Position numbers and translations under genes: made by a program. The notes beneath the pieces are model-generated. The model searched no databases and was not told the origin of the DNA. It saw nothing but the letters and a program-made list of their open reading frames with translations. Positions 56,327-64,000 of a stretch of DNA of 64,000 nt are shown here, one piece after another. Source of the DNA: Microbacterium sp. SY138 (GTDB lineage Bacteria > Actinomycetota > Actinomycetes > Actinomycetales > Microbacteriaceae); assembly GCF_039729145.1 (NCBI RefSeq), contig NZ_CP155793.1, positions 1,736,001 through 1,800,000 on the forward strand, written 5' to 3'. Every line of letters begins with the position of its first letter. The stretch's first letter is position 1.

Positions 56327-57250
56327 TCAGATCAGTGTGGCGAGCCAGCGCAGAGCCGGATCCGCCTGTGCACGCTGAAACTCTCGGAGGCCCGGAAGCT
56401 GAGAGATCTCGGGCTGCGCCTGTTGATACCAGAGGAACGAAGCGAACGCCGAGATGACGGGGAGCAGTGCAACCTGAGGTGGCGCGCCGTGCTCTTCGAA
56501 GATGGCCCAGGCCTCTTCGCAGGACGGCCCTCCGGACGCCTCGACGCTCGGCAGCAGACAGGGGAGATCGATCCACGCGGCACCTCGTCGCGCGTGTGGC
56601 CAGTCCAGGAGATGGGCGCGCCCGTCGCTGATCAGGATGTTGTCTGATCGCACGTCGTCGTGCACGATGACGTCGCCGTGCAGCGCGTCCTGGAAGCAGT
56701 CCTCCATCGAGAGGAGCGCGCGCACGCGGCTGGACAGGCCGTGGGGGAGAGCCTCCAGGAGCGGTGGATCCGCTGCGATCTCGCGCCATCGTGTGAAACC
56801 CGGGATCATGCCGTCCTCCGCGCGGGGCATCGCCGATGGCGCGGGGGTGGTCGACAGGGTGCGAAGGGATCGTGCCACGGAATGCAGGTCCTCGGTCGTC
56901 CAGGGTCGGCCGGGATGGCGTCCGTCGATGGCCTCGATCACGAGCGCGGTACCGACGGCGTCGTCGATGGCGCCACGGAGACGCGGGGCGACAGATGGCG
57001 GCAGATGTGCGAGCGTGCGCATCTCCTCGCGAAGGAAGTGCAGAGAGTCCGCGTGCCAGTCTGCGCCGCAGGCCTTGACGAAAGCGTGACCGGCGGTGGT
57101 CGTCACGACGCCCGCATAGGACGCGCTGAAGCCGCCATGAGCGGGTTCGTCCCCCACGAAGTCGCCACCGATCACGCCGACGATCTGCGTGCGCAGCGAA
57201 GCGGGGAGGGCACTCCAGGCTGGTCGGAGGCGGTCCGCTCCCGGTTTCAT
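56327..57250 (-). CDS. Aminoglycoside phosphotransferase (APH) family kinase-like protein
   Basis: 307 residues. The protein-kinase-like fold shows VIVHDDVRSDNILISD (catalytic loop Asp and Asn, HDxxxxxN) and LLDWPHARRGAAWIDLPCL (metal Asp). The Lys position is probably in GHAFVKACG. No resistance function is implied; APH-like proteins phosphorylate many small molecules. It is the second gene after the esterase-like gene, overlapping it by 4 bases (ATGA). Confidence 0.8.
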   Translation of the reverse strand: MKPGADRLRPAWSALPASLRTQIVGVIGGDFVGDEPAHGGFSASYAGVVTTTAGHAFVKACGADWHADSLHFLREEMRTLAHLPPSVAPRLRGAIDDAVGTALVIEAIDGRHPGRPWTTEDLHSVARSLRTLSTTPAPSAMPRAEDGMIPGFTRWREIAADPPLLEALPHGLSSRVRALLSMEDCFQDALHGDVIVHDDVRSDNILISDGRAHLLDWPHARRGAAWIDLPCLLPSVEASGGPSCEEAWAIFEEHGAPPQVALLPVISAFASFLWYQQAQPEISQLPGLREFQRAQADPALRWLATLI

Positions 57251-57957
57251 GGTGCCGCTCGCTCCGTGTCGTGATCGTTCTGCCGGTGGGAGAGCAGCCA
57301 GCTGTAGAGCTCGGGGTTCGCGTACGTCTCGGTCCAGGAATCGTGACCGACGCCCGCATAGCGCGTGAACCGCACGTCGGCGTCGAGCGATCTGAGCTCC
57401 GCCACGATCTGCTCCGTCGCGGAGATCGGCACGACGTCGTCGGCGTCGCCGTGGAACGCCCACGTGGGCAGGGCGCGGATAGGGACAGCGCTCTGCATCC
57501 ACAGTCCTCCGCAGATCGGGGCGATCGCCGCGAACCGATCGGGGTAGCGCACGGCGAGGCTCCAGGTCCCGAACCCGCCCATGCTGAGTCCGGTCACGGC
57601 TACGCGGGCGGGATCGATGCGGTGCGCCGCGGCGACCTCGTCGAGCAGCACGGACAACGTCGTGAGCTCGGCGACCCACTGACTCGATTCGGGGCACTGC
57701 GGTGTGACGAGGATGAAGGGGAACTCGTGGCCGGCATCTGCCAGCCTCGGCGGCCCGTGCACCGCGGCGAGATCGACGTCGGATCCTCGTTCGCCCGCAC
57801 CGTGCAGGAACAGCACGAGGGGCCAGAGCCTGTCCGGATCCGTTTCGTAGTCGTTCGGCAGATGCACCAGATACCGCAAGGAGTCGGCCGGTGACGGCTC
57901 GCCGTCATGCACGTCCGACGAATGGGATGCAGGGGTGATGTGTCGCGATCGGCGCAT
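57247..57957 (-). CDS. Alpha/beta hydrolase esterase (PHB depolymerase/Fes-like)
   Basis: 236 residues. [16 protein letters not shown] (oxyanion region), [19 protein letters not shown] (nucleophile Ser), [12 protein letters not shown] (Asp) and [13 protein letters not shown] (His) give a full triad. No signal peptide, so the substrate is cytoplasmic or uncertain. Short proteins of this type are often called dienelactone hydrolase-like or polyhydroxyalkanoate depolymerase-like. ATG 57957 is chosen; GTG 57975 is possible. Divergent from yebC. Confidence 0.8.
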   Translation of the reverse strand: MRRSRHITPASHSSDVHDGEPSPADSLRYLVHLPNDYETDPDRLWPLVLFLHGAGERGSDVDLAAVHGPPRLADAGHEFPFILVTPQCPESSQWVAELTTLSVLLDEVAAAHRIDPARVAVTGLSMGGFGTWSLAVRYPDRFAAIAPICGGLWMQSAVPIRALPTWAFHGDADDVVPISATEQIVAELRSLDADVRFTRYAGVGHDSWTETYANPELYSWLLSHRQNDHDTERAAP

Positions 57958-57988
57958 GCATCCATCCTGCTCCACTTGCGCGGTTCGT

Positions 57989-57994
57989 TAGACT
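57989..57994 (+). promoter_or_regulatory. -10 box for yebC
   Basis: TAGACT with a leader of about 40 bases before the ATG at 58044. Confidence 0.4.
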
Positions 57995-58043
57995 GGACGA
58001 CGCGCTGAGTGCGAGCTCACGCGGATACGACGAGCGGAGACTT

Positions 58044-58805
58044 ATGTCCGGGCATTCCAAGTGGGCGACCACGAAGCACAAGAAGGCCATCATCGACTCC
58101 AGGCGCGCGAAGTCCTGGGCCAAGCTCATCAAGAACATCGAGGTCGCCGCGAAGCTCGGCGGGCCCGACCTTGCGGGCAACCCGACGCTCTTCGACGCGG
58201 TGCAGAAGGCCAAGAAGACCTCCGTCCCCAAGGACAACATCGACCGCGCGGTGAAGCGCGGTGCGGGCATCGGCGGCGAGGCCGTCGAGTACCTCTCGAT
58301 CATGTATGAAGGCTACGGACCCAACGGTGTCGCTCTCATGATCGAGTGTCTGACCGACAACAAGAACCGCGCGGCCGCAGAGGTGCGCACGGCTCTCAGC
58401 CGCAACGGCGGCACGCTGGCGGACCCGGGCAGCGTCGCCTACAACTTCAGCCGCAAGGGCGTCATCGTCGTCGGCTCCGAGGGCACCACCGAGGATGACG
58501 TCATGATGGCGGCACTCGAGGCCGGCGCCGAGGAGATCGAGCCGCATGCCGAGGGTTTCGAGGTCATCACCGAAGCCACCGACCTGGTGGCCGTGCGCAC
58601 CGCGCTCCAGGAGGCGGGTATCGACTACGAATCCGCCGACGTCGAGTTCGTTCCGAACCTCAAGGTCGAGATCGACGCCGACACTGCTCGCAAGATCTTC
58701 CGTCTGATCGACGCTCTGGAAGACAGCGAAGACGTGCAGAACGTGTTCACGAACTTCGACCTCACCCCCGAGGTGCAGGCCGAGCTGGAGAACGACGAGG
58801 CGTAG
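58044..58805 (+). CDS. yebC: YebC/PmpR family regulator
   Basis: 253 residues. [40 protein letters not shown] (shown in parts: [23 protein letters not shown]) is the family start, followed by [13 protein letters not shown] and [16 protein letters not shown]. YebC acts in transcription or ribosome-pausing control. It begins the conserved yebC-ruvCAB-yajC-secDF run. GGAGA ribosome site. Confidence 0.95.
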   Translation: MSGHSKWATTKHKKAIIDSRRAKSWAKLIKNIEVAAKLGGPDLAGNPTLFDAVQKAKKTSVPKDNIDRAVKRGAGIGGEAVEYLSIMYEGYGPNGVALMIECLTDNKNRAAAEVRTALSRNGGTLADPGSVAYNFSRKGVIVVGSEGTTEDDVMMAALEAGAEEIEPHAEGFEVITEATDLVAVRTALQEAGIDYESADVEFVPNLKVEIDADTARKIFRLIDALEDSEDVQNVFTNFDLTPEVQAELENDEA

Positions 58806-58838
58806 GCGCGCCGGACGGTCCATGTCGGTGCCGCGGCC

Positions 58839-58844
58839 TAGCCT
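58839..58844 (+). promoter_or_regulatory. -10 box for ruvC
   Basis: TAGCCT ends 6 bases before the ruvC GTG at 58851; probably leaderless. Confidence 0.45.
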
Positions 58845-58850
58845 GGGGAA

Positions 58851-59435
58851 GTGACCTCCTCTCTGCGCGTGCTCGGCATCGACCCCGGGCTCACCCGGTG
58901 CGGTGTCGGCGTCGTCGACGTCGACACCTCGCGTCGAGGAACGCTGGTGCACGTGGGGGTGATCCGCTCGTCCCCGGATGCCGAGCCCGGCGATCGCCTC
59001 GCGATCGTCGCCGCCGGGATCCGTGCCGTGATCGCCGAGCATCGCCCGGATGCGGTGGCCGTCGAGCGTGTGTTCGCTCAGCAGAACACGCACTCGGTGA
59101 TGGGCACGGCGCAGGCCAGCGGCGTCGCGCTGCTGATCGCCTCCGAGTCCGGGCTCCCCGCGGCGACGCACACCCCCAGCGAGGTGAAGGCGGCCGTCAC
59201 CGGATACGGCGCGGCGGACAAGCGGCAGGTGCAGACGATGATCGCCCGCATCCTGCGGCTGGACGCCCTCCCGCAGCCGGCCGACGCGGCCGACGCCCTG
59301 GCGATCGCCCTGTGCCACGCCTGGCGACGCGGAGGCGTTGCATCCCCCGGCCAGGGAGCGCTGACTCCGGCGCAACAGGCCTGGGCCGATGCCGAGAAGC
59401 GTGTCGGTCGAACATACCTACGAGCGACGCCGTAG
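58851..59435 (+). CDS. ruvC: Crossover junction endodeoxyribonuclease RuvC
   Basis: 194-residue Holliday junction resolvase. VLGIDPGLTRCGVGVVDV carries the first acidic residue, AVERVFAQQNTHSVMGTAQASGV the Glu, and PQPADAADALAIALCHAW the last two (Asp pair). It works with the downstream RuvA and RuvB. GTG 58851 start. Confidence 0.95.
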   Translation: MTSSLRVLGIDPGLTRCGVGVVDVDTSRRGTLVHVGVIRSSPDAEPGDRLAIVAAGIRAVIAEHRPDAVAVERVFAQQNTHSVMGTAQASGVALLIASESGLPAATHTPSEVKAAVTGYGAADKRQVQTMIARILRLDALPQPADAADALAIALCHAWRRGGVASPGQGALTPAQQAWADAEKRVGRTYLRATP

Positions 59436-59438
59436 GCT
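59433..59438 (+). promoter_or_regulatory. -10 box for ruvA
   Basis: TAGGCT overlaps the last codons and stop of ruvC and ends 6 bases before the ruvA ATG at 59445; probably leaderless, giving ruvAB a promoter of its own. Confidence 0.45.
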
Positions 59439-59444
59439 GAGAGA

Positions 59445-60065
59445 ATGATCTCCTCTCTGCACGGTGTCGTCCTGCACGCGACATCCGATCAGGTCGTCAT
59501 CGACGTGGGCGGAGTCGGATTCGCCGTCGCCGTCCCCACTGATGTGGCGCACACGGCCGTGGTGGGGGAGAAGCTCCTGCTGCACACCAGTCTCATCGTC
59601 CGCGAGGACTCGCTGTCGCTGTTCGGCTTCGCCGACCGGGGTGAGCTGGAGATCTTCGGTCTGCTGATCGGTGTGACCGGTGTCGGTCCGAAGTCGGCGC
59701 TCGGTGTGCTCTCGCACCTCACGGGTGATCAGATCGCCGAAGCCGTCACGGCCGAAGACGACGCCCCGTTCCGGCGGGTGTCCGGGATCGGTCCCAAGAC
59801 CGCCAAGCTCATCGTGCTGCAGCTCGCCGGCAAGGTGCAGGCCTTCGCCGCGCCGTCGAGGCCGGCCGCCACGGGAGGCACGGACGTCGTGACGCAGGTG
59901 GCCGCAGCGCTCGTCGGCCTCGGCTGGTCGGAGAAGGTGGCCGCGGAAGCCGCAGCCCAGACCGCGGCAGAGGCTACCGAGGCGGAGAGTGCATCGGTCG
60001 CCGCGCTGCTCCGACGCACTCTCGCCCTTCTCGGGCCGGCTCAGGGAGGCCAGGCGCGTGTCTGA
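59445..60065 (+). CDS. ruvA: Holliday junction branch migration protein RuvA
   Basis: 206 residues. [26 protein letters not shown] is the OB-fold start; the two helix-hairpin-helix motifs are [17 protein letters not shown] and [20 protein letters not shown]; the C-terminal domain III that touches RuvB follows an Ala-rich linker. Overlaps ruvB by 8 bases. Confidence 0.95.
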   Translation: MISSLHGVVLHATSDQVVIDVGGVGFAVAVPTDVAHTAVVGEKLLLHTSLIVREDSLSLFGFADRGELEIFGLLIGVTGVGPKSALGVLSHLTGDQIAEAVTAEDDAPFRRVSGIGPKTAKLIVLQLAGKVQAFAAPSRPAATGGTDVVTQVAAALVGLGWSEKVAAEAAAQTAAEATEAESASVAALLRRTLALLGPAQGGQARV

Positions 60066-61083
60066 TCCGTTCGACGCCAGTGAGCCGTCCGACGAGACCG
60101 AACTCGCGATCGAGGGCGCCCTGCGCCCGACGAGCCTGGGGGAGTTCGTCGGACAGCAGAAGGTCCGCGGTCAGCTGCAGCTGCTCCTGGAAGCGGCCCG
60201 CATCCAGAGCCGTCCCGCTGATCACATCCTCCTGGCGGGCCCTCCGGGACTCGGCAAGACGACGCTCGCGATGATCGTGGCGCACGAGAGCGAGCGTCCG
60301 CTGCGTCTCTCGAGCGGCCCGGCGATCCAGCATGCCGGTGACCTCGCCGCCCTGCTGTCGAGCCTGGTCCCCGGCGAGGTCCTCTTCATCGATGAGATCC
60401 ACCGCATGGCGCGCTCCGCAGAAGAGATGCTCTACCTCGCGATGGAGGATTACCGCATCGACATCATGGTGGGAAAGGGCGCGGGGGCCACGAGTATCCC
60501 GCTCGAGCTCTCGCCGTTCACCCTGGTCGGCGCGACGACGCGCTCCGGGCTGCTGCCCAACCCGCTCCGCGACCGCTTCGGATTCACCGGGCACCTCGAG
60601 TTCTACGAGGAGTCGGAGCTGGAGCAGGTGATCGCCCGGTCGGCTGCGGTCCTCGGTGTGGATCTGCCGACCGACTCGCTCTCCGAGATCGCCCGGCGTT
60701 CGCGGGGCACACCACGCATCGCGAACCGCCTGCTCCGCCGCGTGCGCGACTACGCCCTGGTGCACACGGGGGGAGTGGCCACGATCCGCGAGGTGCGCGC
60801 GGCTCTGGAGCTGTACGACGTCGACCCGATCGGTCTGGACCGCCTGGACCGCGCGGTCCTGGAAGCGCTCGTCCGGCGGTTCCGTGGCGGCCCGGTCGGG
60901 CTCAGCACGCTCGCGGTGGCCGTCGGCGAGGAGGCGGAGACCGTGGAGAGCGTGGTGGAGCCGTATCTCGTGCGGATCGGCTTCCTCGGGCGCACTCCTC
61001 GGGGCCGCGTGGCTATGCCCGAGGCGTACTCGCATCTGGGCGTCCCGCATCCGGACGGGATGCTTAAGTTGGATGACCTATAA
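60058..61083 (+). CDS. ruvB: Holliday junction branch migration helicase RuvB
   Basis: 341-residue AAA+ motor. [19 protein letters not shown] is the family start, Walker A is [14 protein letters not shown], Walker [11 protein letters not shown], sensor [10 protein letters not shown] with the Arg finger in NPLRDRFGF, and the C-terminal winged helix ends with [18 protein letters not shown] 60058, inside the ruvA end. Its TAA stop is part of the TATAAT box of yajC. Confidence 0.96.
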   Translation: MSDPFDASEPSDETELAIEGALRPTSLGEFVGQQKVRGQLQLLLEAARIQSRPADHILLAGPPGLGKTTLAMIVAHESERPLRLSSGPAIQHAGDLAALLSSLVPGEVLFIDEIHRMARSAEEMLYLAMEDYRIDIMVGKGAGATSIPLELSPFTLVGATTRSGLLPNPLRDRFGFTGHLEFYEESELEQVIARSAAVLGVDLPTDSLSEIARRSRGTPRIANRLLRRVRDYALVHTGGVATIREVRAALELYDVDPIGLDRLDRAVLEALVRRFRGGPVGLSTLAVAVGEEAETVESVVEPYLVRIGFLGRTPRGRVAMPEAYSHLGVPHPDGMLKLDDL

Positions 61084-61084
61084 T
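61079..61084 (+). promoter_or_regulatory. Consensus -10 box for yajC-secDF
   Basis: TATAAT, formed by the last bases and TAA stop of ruvB, 72 bases before the yajC ATG. It is the only exact consensus -10 I noticed in a strongly GC-rich window. No clear -35. Confidence 0.5.
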
Positions 61085-61155
61085 CACTGAAGACTTCCCG
61101 GTTACCTTCGCGCGCCCAAAGGCTGGAGCGTGCACCTGAGAAAGGCGCTTCCCCC

Positions 61156-61560
61156 ATGCCCATGGAATTCCTGCTCTTCGGCCTTCTCGCCGTCCTCCTC
61201 GTCTTCATGATCTTCAACACGCGCAAGCGCACGAAGCAGATGAAGGCCGAGCAGGAGGAGAAGGCCACCAAGACCGTTCCGGGCGCCAAGGTGCTCCTTC
61301 AGGGAGGCATCTACGGGACGATCGTCTCCTACGACCCCGAGGACCTCGACACGCCGGCACTCGTCGAGATCGCTCCCGGCACCATCATCGACGTCCACAG
61401 CCAGGCCATCCTGCGCGTCGTCGAGCCCAAGGACGCCATCGTCGACGCTCCGGCCGATGAGGTCGTCGACCCGTCGGTCGCCGACGAGTCGATCGCTCCG
61501 GCCGTCGAGACCCCCGAGGAGACCCGCGCCCGCCTCGAGCGCGACGCCGACGACAAGTAA
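61156..61560 (+). CDS. yajC: Preprotein translocase subunit YajC
   Basis: 134 residues with one N-terminal membrane helix (EFLLFGLLAVLLVFMIFNT) and the conserved RKRTKQMKAEQEEK and VLLQGGIYGTIVS. The acidic C-terminal tail (VDAPADEVVDPSVADESIAP...) is longer than in E. coli. YajC joins SecD and SecF in the SecYEG holotranslocon. Confidence 0.92.
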   Translation: MPMEFLLFGLLAVLLVFMIFNTRKRTKQMKAEQEEKATKTVPGAKVLLQGGIYGTIVSYDPEDLDTPALVEIAPGTIIDVHSQAILRVVEPKDAIVDAPADEVVDPSVADESIAPAVETPEETRARLERDADDK

Positions 61561-61615
61561 GCCCGGGGCCGACACGGCCGCTCGGATCTCCGTCCTTCCA
61601 GAAAGCTGAACACAC

Positions 61616-63364
61616 GTGGCTTCATCCTCTCCCGTCCGTCACGCCTGGCGGGTCCTTCTCGGCCTGCTCCTCGTGACGGGCGTGCTCTTCGGCATCAATG
61701 CGCTGGGCGTCTACGTCTTCAAGGACAGCAACGGGGAGGCTGCGAGCTCGTGGTCGCCTGAGCTCGCCCTCGACCTGCAGGGCGGCACGCAGATCGTTCT
61801 GAGCGCGGAGACCGAGGACGGCGCGGCGCCGTCCTCCGAGCAGCTCGACCAGGCGGCGGCGATCATCCGTCAGCGCGTCGACGCTTCCGGTGTCGCCGAG
61901 GCGGACATCACCACCGAGGGCGGCCAGAACATCGTCGTCCAGATCCCTGGCGAGGCGGACGCGCAGACACGGGAGCGGATCCAGTCCAGTGCGCAGCTCG
62001 AGTTCCGGCCCGTGCTGTACACGACGGCGGCGACCAACGAGTTCGTCGGCGAGGACGGGAACTCCACGCCGTACCCCAGCCCGGACCCGGGACTCAACTC
62101 GACGCCGACGGCTGAGCCGACCGACGCGAGCGACCTCTCCTGGGTGACGGACAAGCTGGCAGCGGAGTTCCAGGCTTACGACTGCGCGAACCCGGACAAC
62201 GACGCCGCGAAGGCGCCGAAGGACGAGCCGCTCATCGCGTGCTCGGCCGATGGGTCAGCGAAGTACCTCCTCGGACCGGCCGAGCTCGACGGCACCGCGA
62301 TCACCGATGCCGCAGCCGGCCGCGACCCGAAGTCGGGTGCATGGCTCGTCCAGCTCACGATGAACGCCGATGGTGCCGATGCGTTCGGCAAGGTGAGCAC
62401 GCGGCTGAACCAGAACCGCATCGACGGTCTCACCCCGCGTGACCAGTTCGCGTTCGTGCTCGACGGCAACGTGATCAGCGCCCCGCGCATGAACGGGCAG
62501 ATCCTCGACGGGCGCCCCAGCATCTCGGGCAGCTTCACGCAGGAGTCGGCGACCACCCTGGCCGACCAGCTCAAGTTCGGTGCCCTTCCGCTCAGCTTCA
62601 CGGTCCAGAGCTCGGACACGATCTCGGCGACGCTGGGTACCCAGCAGCTGCAGATCGGTCTGATCGCCGGGCTCATCGGTCTCGCGCTGGTGGCGATCTA
62701 CTCCCTGATCGTCTATCGAGCGCTCGGGTCGGTGATCATCGCGTCGATCGCGGTGATGGCGATCCTGACCTACATCATCATCTGCATCCTGGCGTGGCGC
62801 ATCGGCTTCCGGCTCTCGCTCGCGGGAGTCGCCGGTCTGATCGTCTCCATCGGCTTCACGGCGGACTCGTTCATCGTGTACTTCGAGCGAATACGAGACG
62901 AGCTCCGTGACGGCAAGTCCATCACCGCCGCGGTGGAGGACGGCTGGGGCCGCGCGAAGCGGACGATCTACATCTCCAAGTCGATCAACATCCTGGCCGC
63001 GCTCGTGCTCTACATCCTTGCCGACGCCACGGTGAAGGGTTTCGCGTTCACGCTCGGACTCACGACGCTCATCGACGTGTTCATCTTCGTGATCTTCACG
63101 CACCCGGTCATGCAGCTGCTCGCTCGCACGCGTTTCTTCGGCGGCGGACACAAGCTCTCCGGTCTCGACCCCGAAGCGCTCGGTGCCGTGTACCGCAGCC
63201 GGTCGCAGTACCGCGAGGTCACCACTGCATCCGCAGGTCGGGGTGCGAAGAACGCCCGCTCGCGCGGTGAGGCGGATCGTCGACAGACCATCGCCGAACG
63301 TAAACGTGCCGAGGCCCTCGCGGGCGACAAACCCACCAACGCCGGAAGTGAGGGAGACGCCTGA
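61616..63364 (+). CDS. secD: Protein translocase subunit SecD
   Basis: 582 residues. TM1 lies near residues 10-28, then LALDLQGGTQIVL (conserved DLQGG), the P1 head region, and after it the RND-like membrane bundle with GLIGLALVAIYSLIVYRALG, IIASIAVMAILTYIIICILAW, GLIVSIGFTADSFIVYFERIRDEL and ILADATVKGFAFTLGLTTLIDVFI. Uses proton motive force to complete protein export. GTG 61616; the stop overlaps the secF ATG by one base. A basic tail (RRQTIAERKRAEA) follows the last helix. Confidence 0.95.
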   Translation: MASSSPVRHAWRVLLGLLLVTGVLFGINALGVYVFKDSNGEAASSWSPELALDLQGGTQIVLSAETEDGAAPSSEQLDQAAAIIRQRVDASGVAEADITTEGGQNIVVQIPGEADAQTRERIQSSAQLEFRPVLYTTAATNEFVGEDGNSTPYPSPDPGLNSTPTAEPTDASDLSWVTDKLAAEFQAYDCANPDNDAAKAPKDEPLIACSADGSAKYLLGPAELDGTAITDAAAGRDPKSGAWLVQLTMNADGADAFGKVSTRLNQNRIDGLTPRDQFAFVLDGNVISAPRMNGQILDGRPSISGSFTQESATTLADQLKFGALPLSFTVQSSDTISATLGTQQLQIGLIAGLIGLALVAIYSLIVYRALGSVIIASIAVMAILTYIIICILAWRIGFRLSLAGVAGLIVSIGFTADSFIVYFERIRDELRDGKSITAAVEDGWGRAKRTIYISKSINILAALVLYILADATVKGFAFTLGLTTLIDVFIFVIFTHPVMQLLARTRFFGGGHKLSGLDPEALGAVYRSRSQYREVTTASAGRGAKNARSRGEADRRQTIAERKRAEALAGDKPTNAGSEGDA

Positions 63365-64000
63365 TGCCTTCCATGAATGAGTTCGGCAACAACCTCTATT
63401 CGGGCAAGACGTCTTTCCCGTTCGTCGGCAAGCGCCGGCTGTGGTTCATCATCGCGATCGCCCTCGTCGTCGGTTCGGCACTCGTACCGCTCATTCGTCC
63501 GATCCAGTTCTCGATCGAGTTCACCGGCGGATCGCAGTTCACGGTGCAGGCACCGGACAGCCTCGACCAGGAGACCGCCACCACCGCCGTGCAGTCGGTC
63601 GTACCGGGGGCCGCCACCAAGGTCGTCGTCGTCAGCGGCAAGGACGTGCGCGTCCAGACCGACCAGATGAGTGCGGCCGAGACCCAGCAGGTCGGCGAAG
63701 CTCTGGCAGAGGCCTATGGTGTGGATCCTTCCGACGTCACGTCGTCGTTCATCGGACCCGCGTGGGGTGAGAACGTCACGAAGCAGTCCCTGTGGGGCCT
63801 CGCGATCTTCCTGGCCCTCACGTTCCTGATCCTCGCGATCTACTTCCGCACGTGGAAGATGTCGGCCGCCGCCATCATCGGTCTTCTCGACGTGCTGGTG
63901 ATCACGGTGGGCGTTTATGCGCTGGCCGGCTTCGAGATCTCGCCCGCGGCGGTGATCGGCTTCCTGACGATCCTGGCGTACTCGCTGTACGACACCACGG
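63364..64000 (+). CDS. secF: Protein translocase subunit SecF, 3' end outside the window
   Basis: First 212 residues of SecF. A short N-terminus NEFGNNLYSGKTSFPFVGKRR precedes TM1 (LWFIIAIALVVGSALVPLI), then the FSIEFTGGSQF motif, the soluble P1 region, and the first helices of the RND bundle (SLWGLAIFLALTFLILAIYFRTWKM, ILDVLVITVGVY-like), ending at AYSLYDTT. Coupled to secD by a 1-base overlap (TGATG). Confidence 0.95.
   Translation, partial: MPSMNEFGNNLYSGKTSFPFVGKRRLWFIIAIALVVGSALVPLIRPIQFSIEFTGGSQFTVQAPDSLDQETATTAVQSVVPGAATKVVVVSGKDVRVQTDQMSAAETQQVGEALAEAYGVDPSDVTSSFIGPAWGENVTKQSLWGLAIFLALTFLILAIYFRTWKMSAAAIIGLLDVLVITVGVYALAGFEISPAAVIGFLTILAYSLYDTT

Noticed and set aside
56327..57250. 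Antibiotic resistance kinase
   Set aside because: The APH fold alone does not show resistance. The catalytic loop HDxxxxxN is present, but the family has many other substrates.

Overview
The window is high-GC, densely coded chromosome from an actinomycete, almost certainly a member of the Microbacteriaceae and most likely Microbacterium. The reasons are: a HrdB/SigA-type principal sigma factor; the actinobacterial set SepH, DUF4193, DUF3093, Dut, DUF3710 and DUF3159; RNase D next to DUF3000; a small Cys-rich DUF7455-type protein; separate convergent ParE and ParC genes; and the actinobacterial thrS-HIT ... pdxST ... yebC-ruvCAB-yajC-secDF order. I see no phage, insertion sequence, integrase or CRISPR array. 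The window looks like core chromosome with a few lineage-specific inserts.

Layout. 1-4.7 kb: end of sigA, a CofE-like ligase coupled to it, an ATP-grasp protein, and two overlapping alanine-racemase-like genes that have lost complementary halves of the active site. 4.7-9.7 kb: DUF7455 protein and convergent parE/parC. 9.8-14.9 kb: a phosphodiesterase, sepH, DUF4193, DUF3093, dut, DUF3710, DUF3159. 15-20.8 kb: aconitase (behind a perfect 12-bp inverted repeat), dxs, an SPFH protein and a 20-bp tandem repeat. 20.9-27.1 kb: TetR, GlpD, AGPS-like oxidase, lipid kinase and GMC oxidoreductase, a possible glycerol or ether-lipid module. 27.3-32.5 kb: fadB-fadA, rnd, DUF3000. 32.5-39.3 kb: hydrolase, sufE, sseA, zapE, amtB (with a GlnR-like box), a PemK-like protein, a DUF1611 protein. 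39.6-43.7 kb: SPW membrane protein, zinc-ribbon GIY-YIG protein, PQQ-type sugar dehydrogenase lipoprotein, a sodium symporter with a 43-residue partner. 44.1-44.7 kb: four tRNA genes (Val-CAC, Gly-GCC, Cys-GCA, Val-GAC). 44.8-49.8 kb: copC, PCuAC and efeB, a membrane protein, photolyase, DoxX protein. 49.9-58 kb: thrS-HIT, then vitamin B6 genes (pdxY and a MocR regulator on the minus strand; pdxS-pdxT on the plus strand), a phosphotransferase and an esterase. 58-64 kb: yebC, ruvC, ruvA, ruvB, yajC, secD and the start of secF.

How genes work together. Many neighbours are translationally coupled by ATGA, GTGA or 8-11 bp overlaps (sigA/cofE-like, dut/DUF3710/DUF3159, tetR/glpD, fadA/fadB, thrS/HIT, pdxS/pdxT, ruvA/ruvB, secD/secF, symporter/small subunit). 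At least five genes have a TAGNNT box ending 6-8 bases before the start codon, which points to leaderless transcripts. The most unusual item is the alanine-racemase pair: one protein keeps the C-terminal domain with the catalytic Tyr, the other keeps the barrel with the PLP Lys, so a heterodimer could rebuild one active site.
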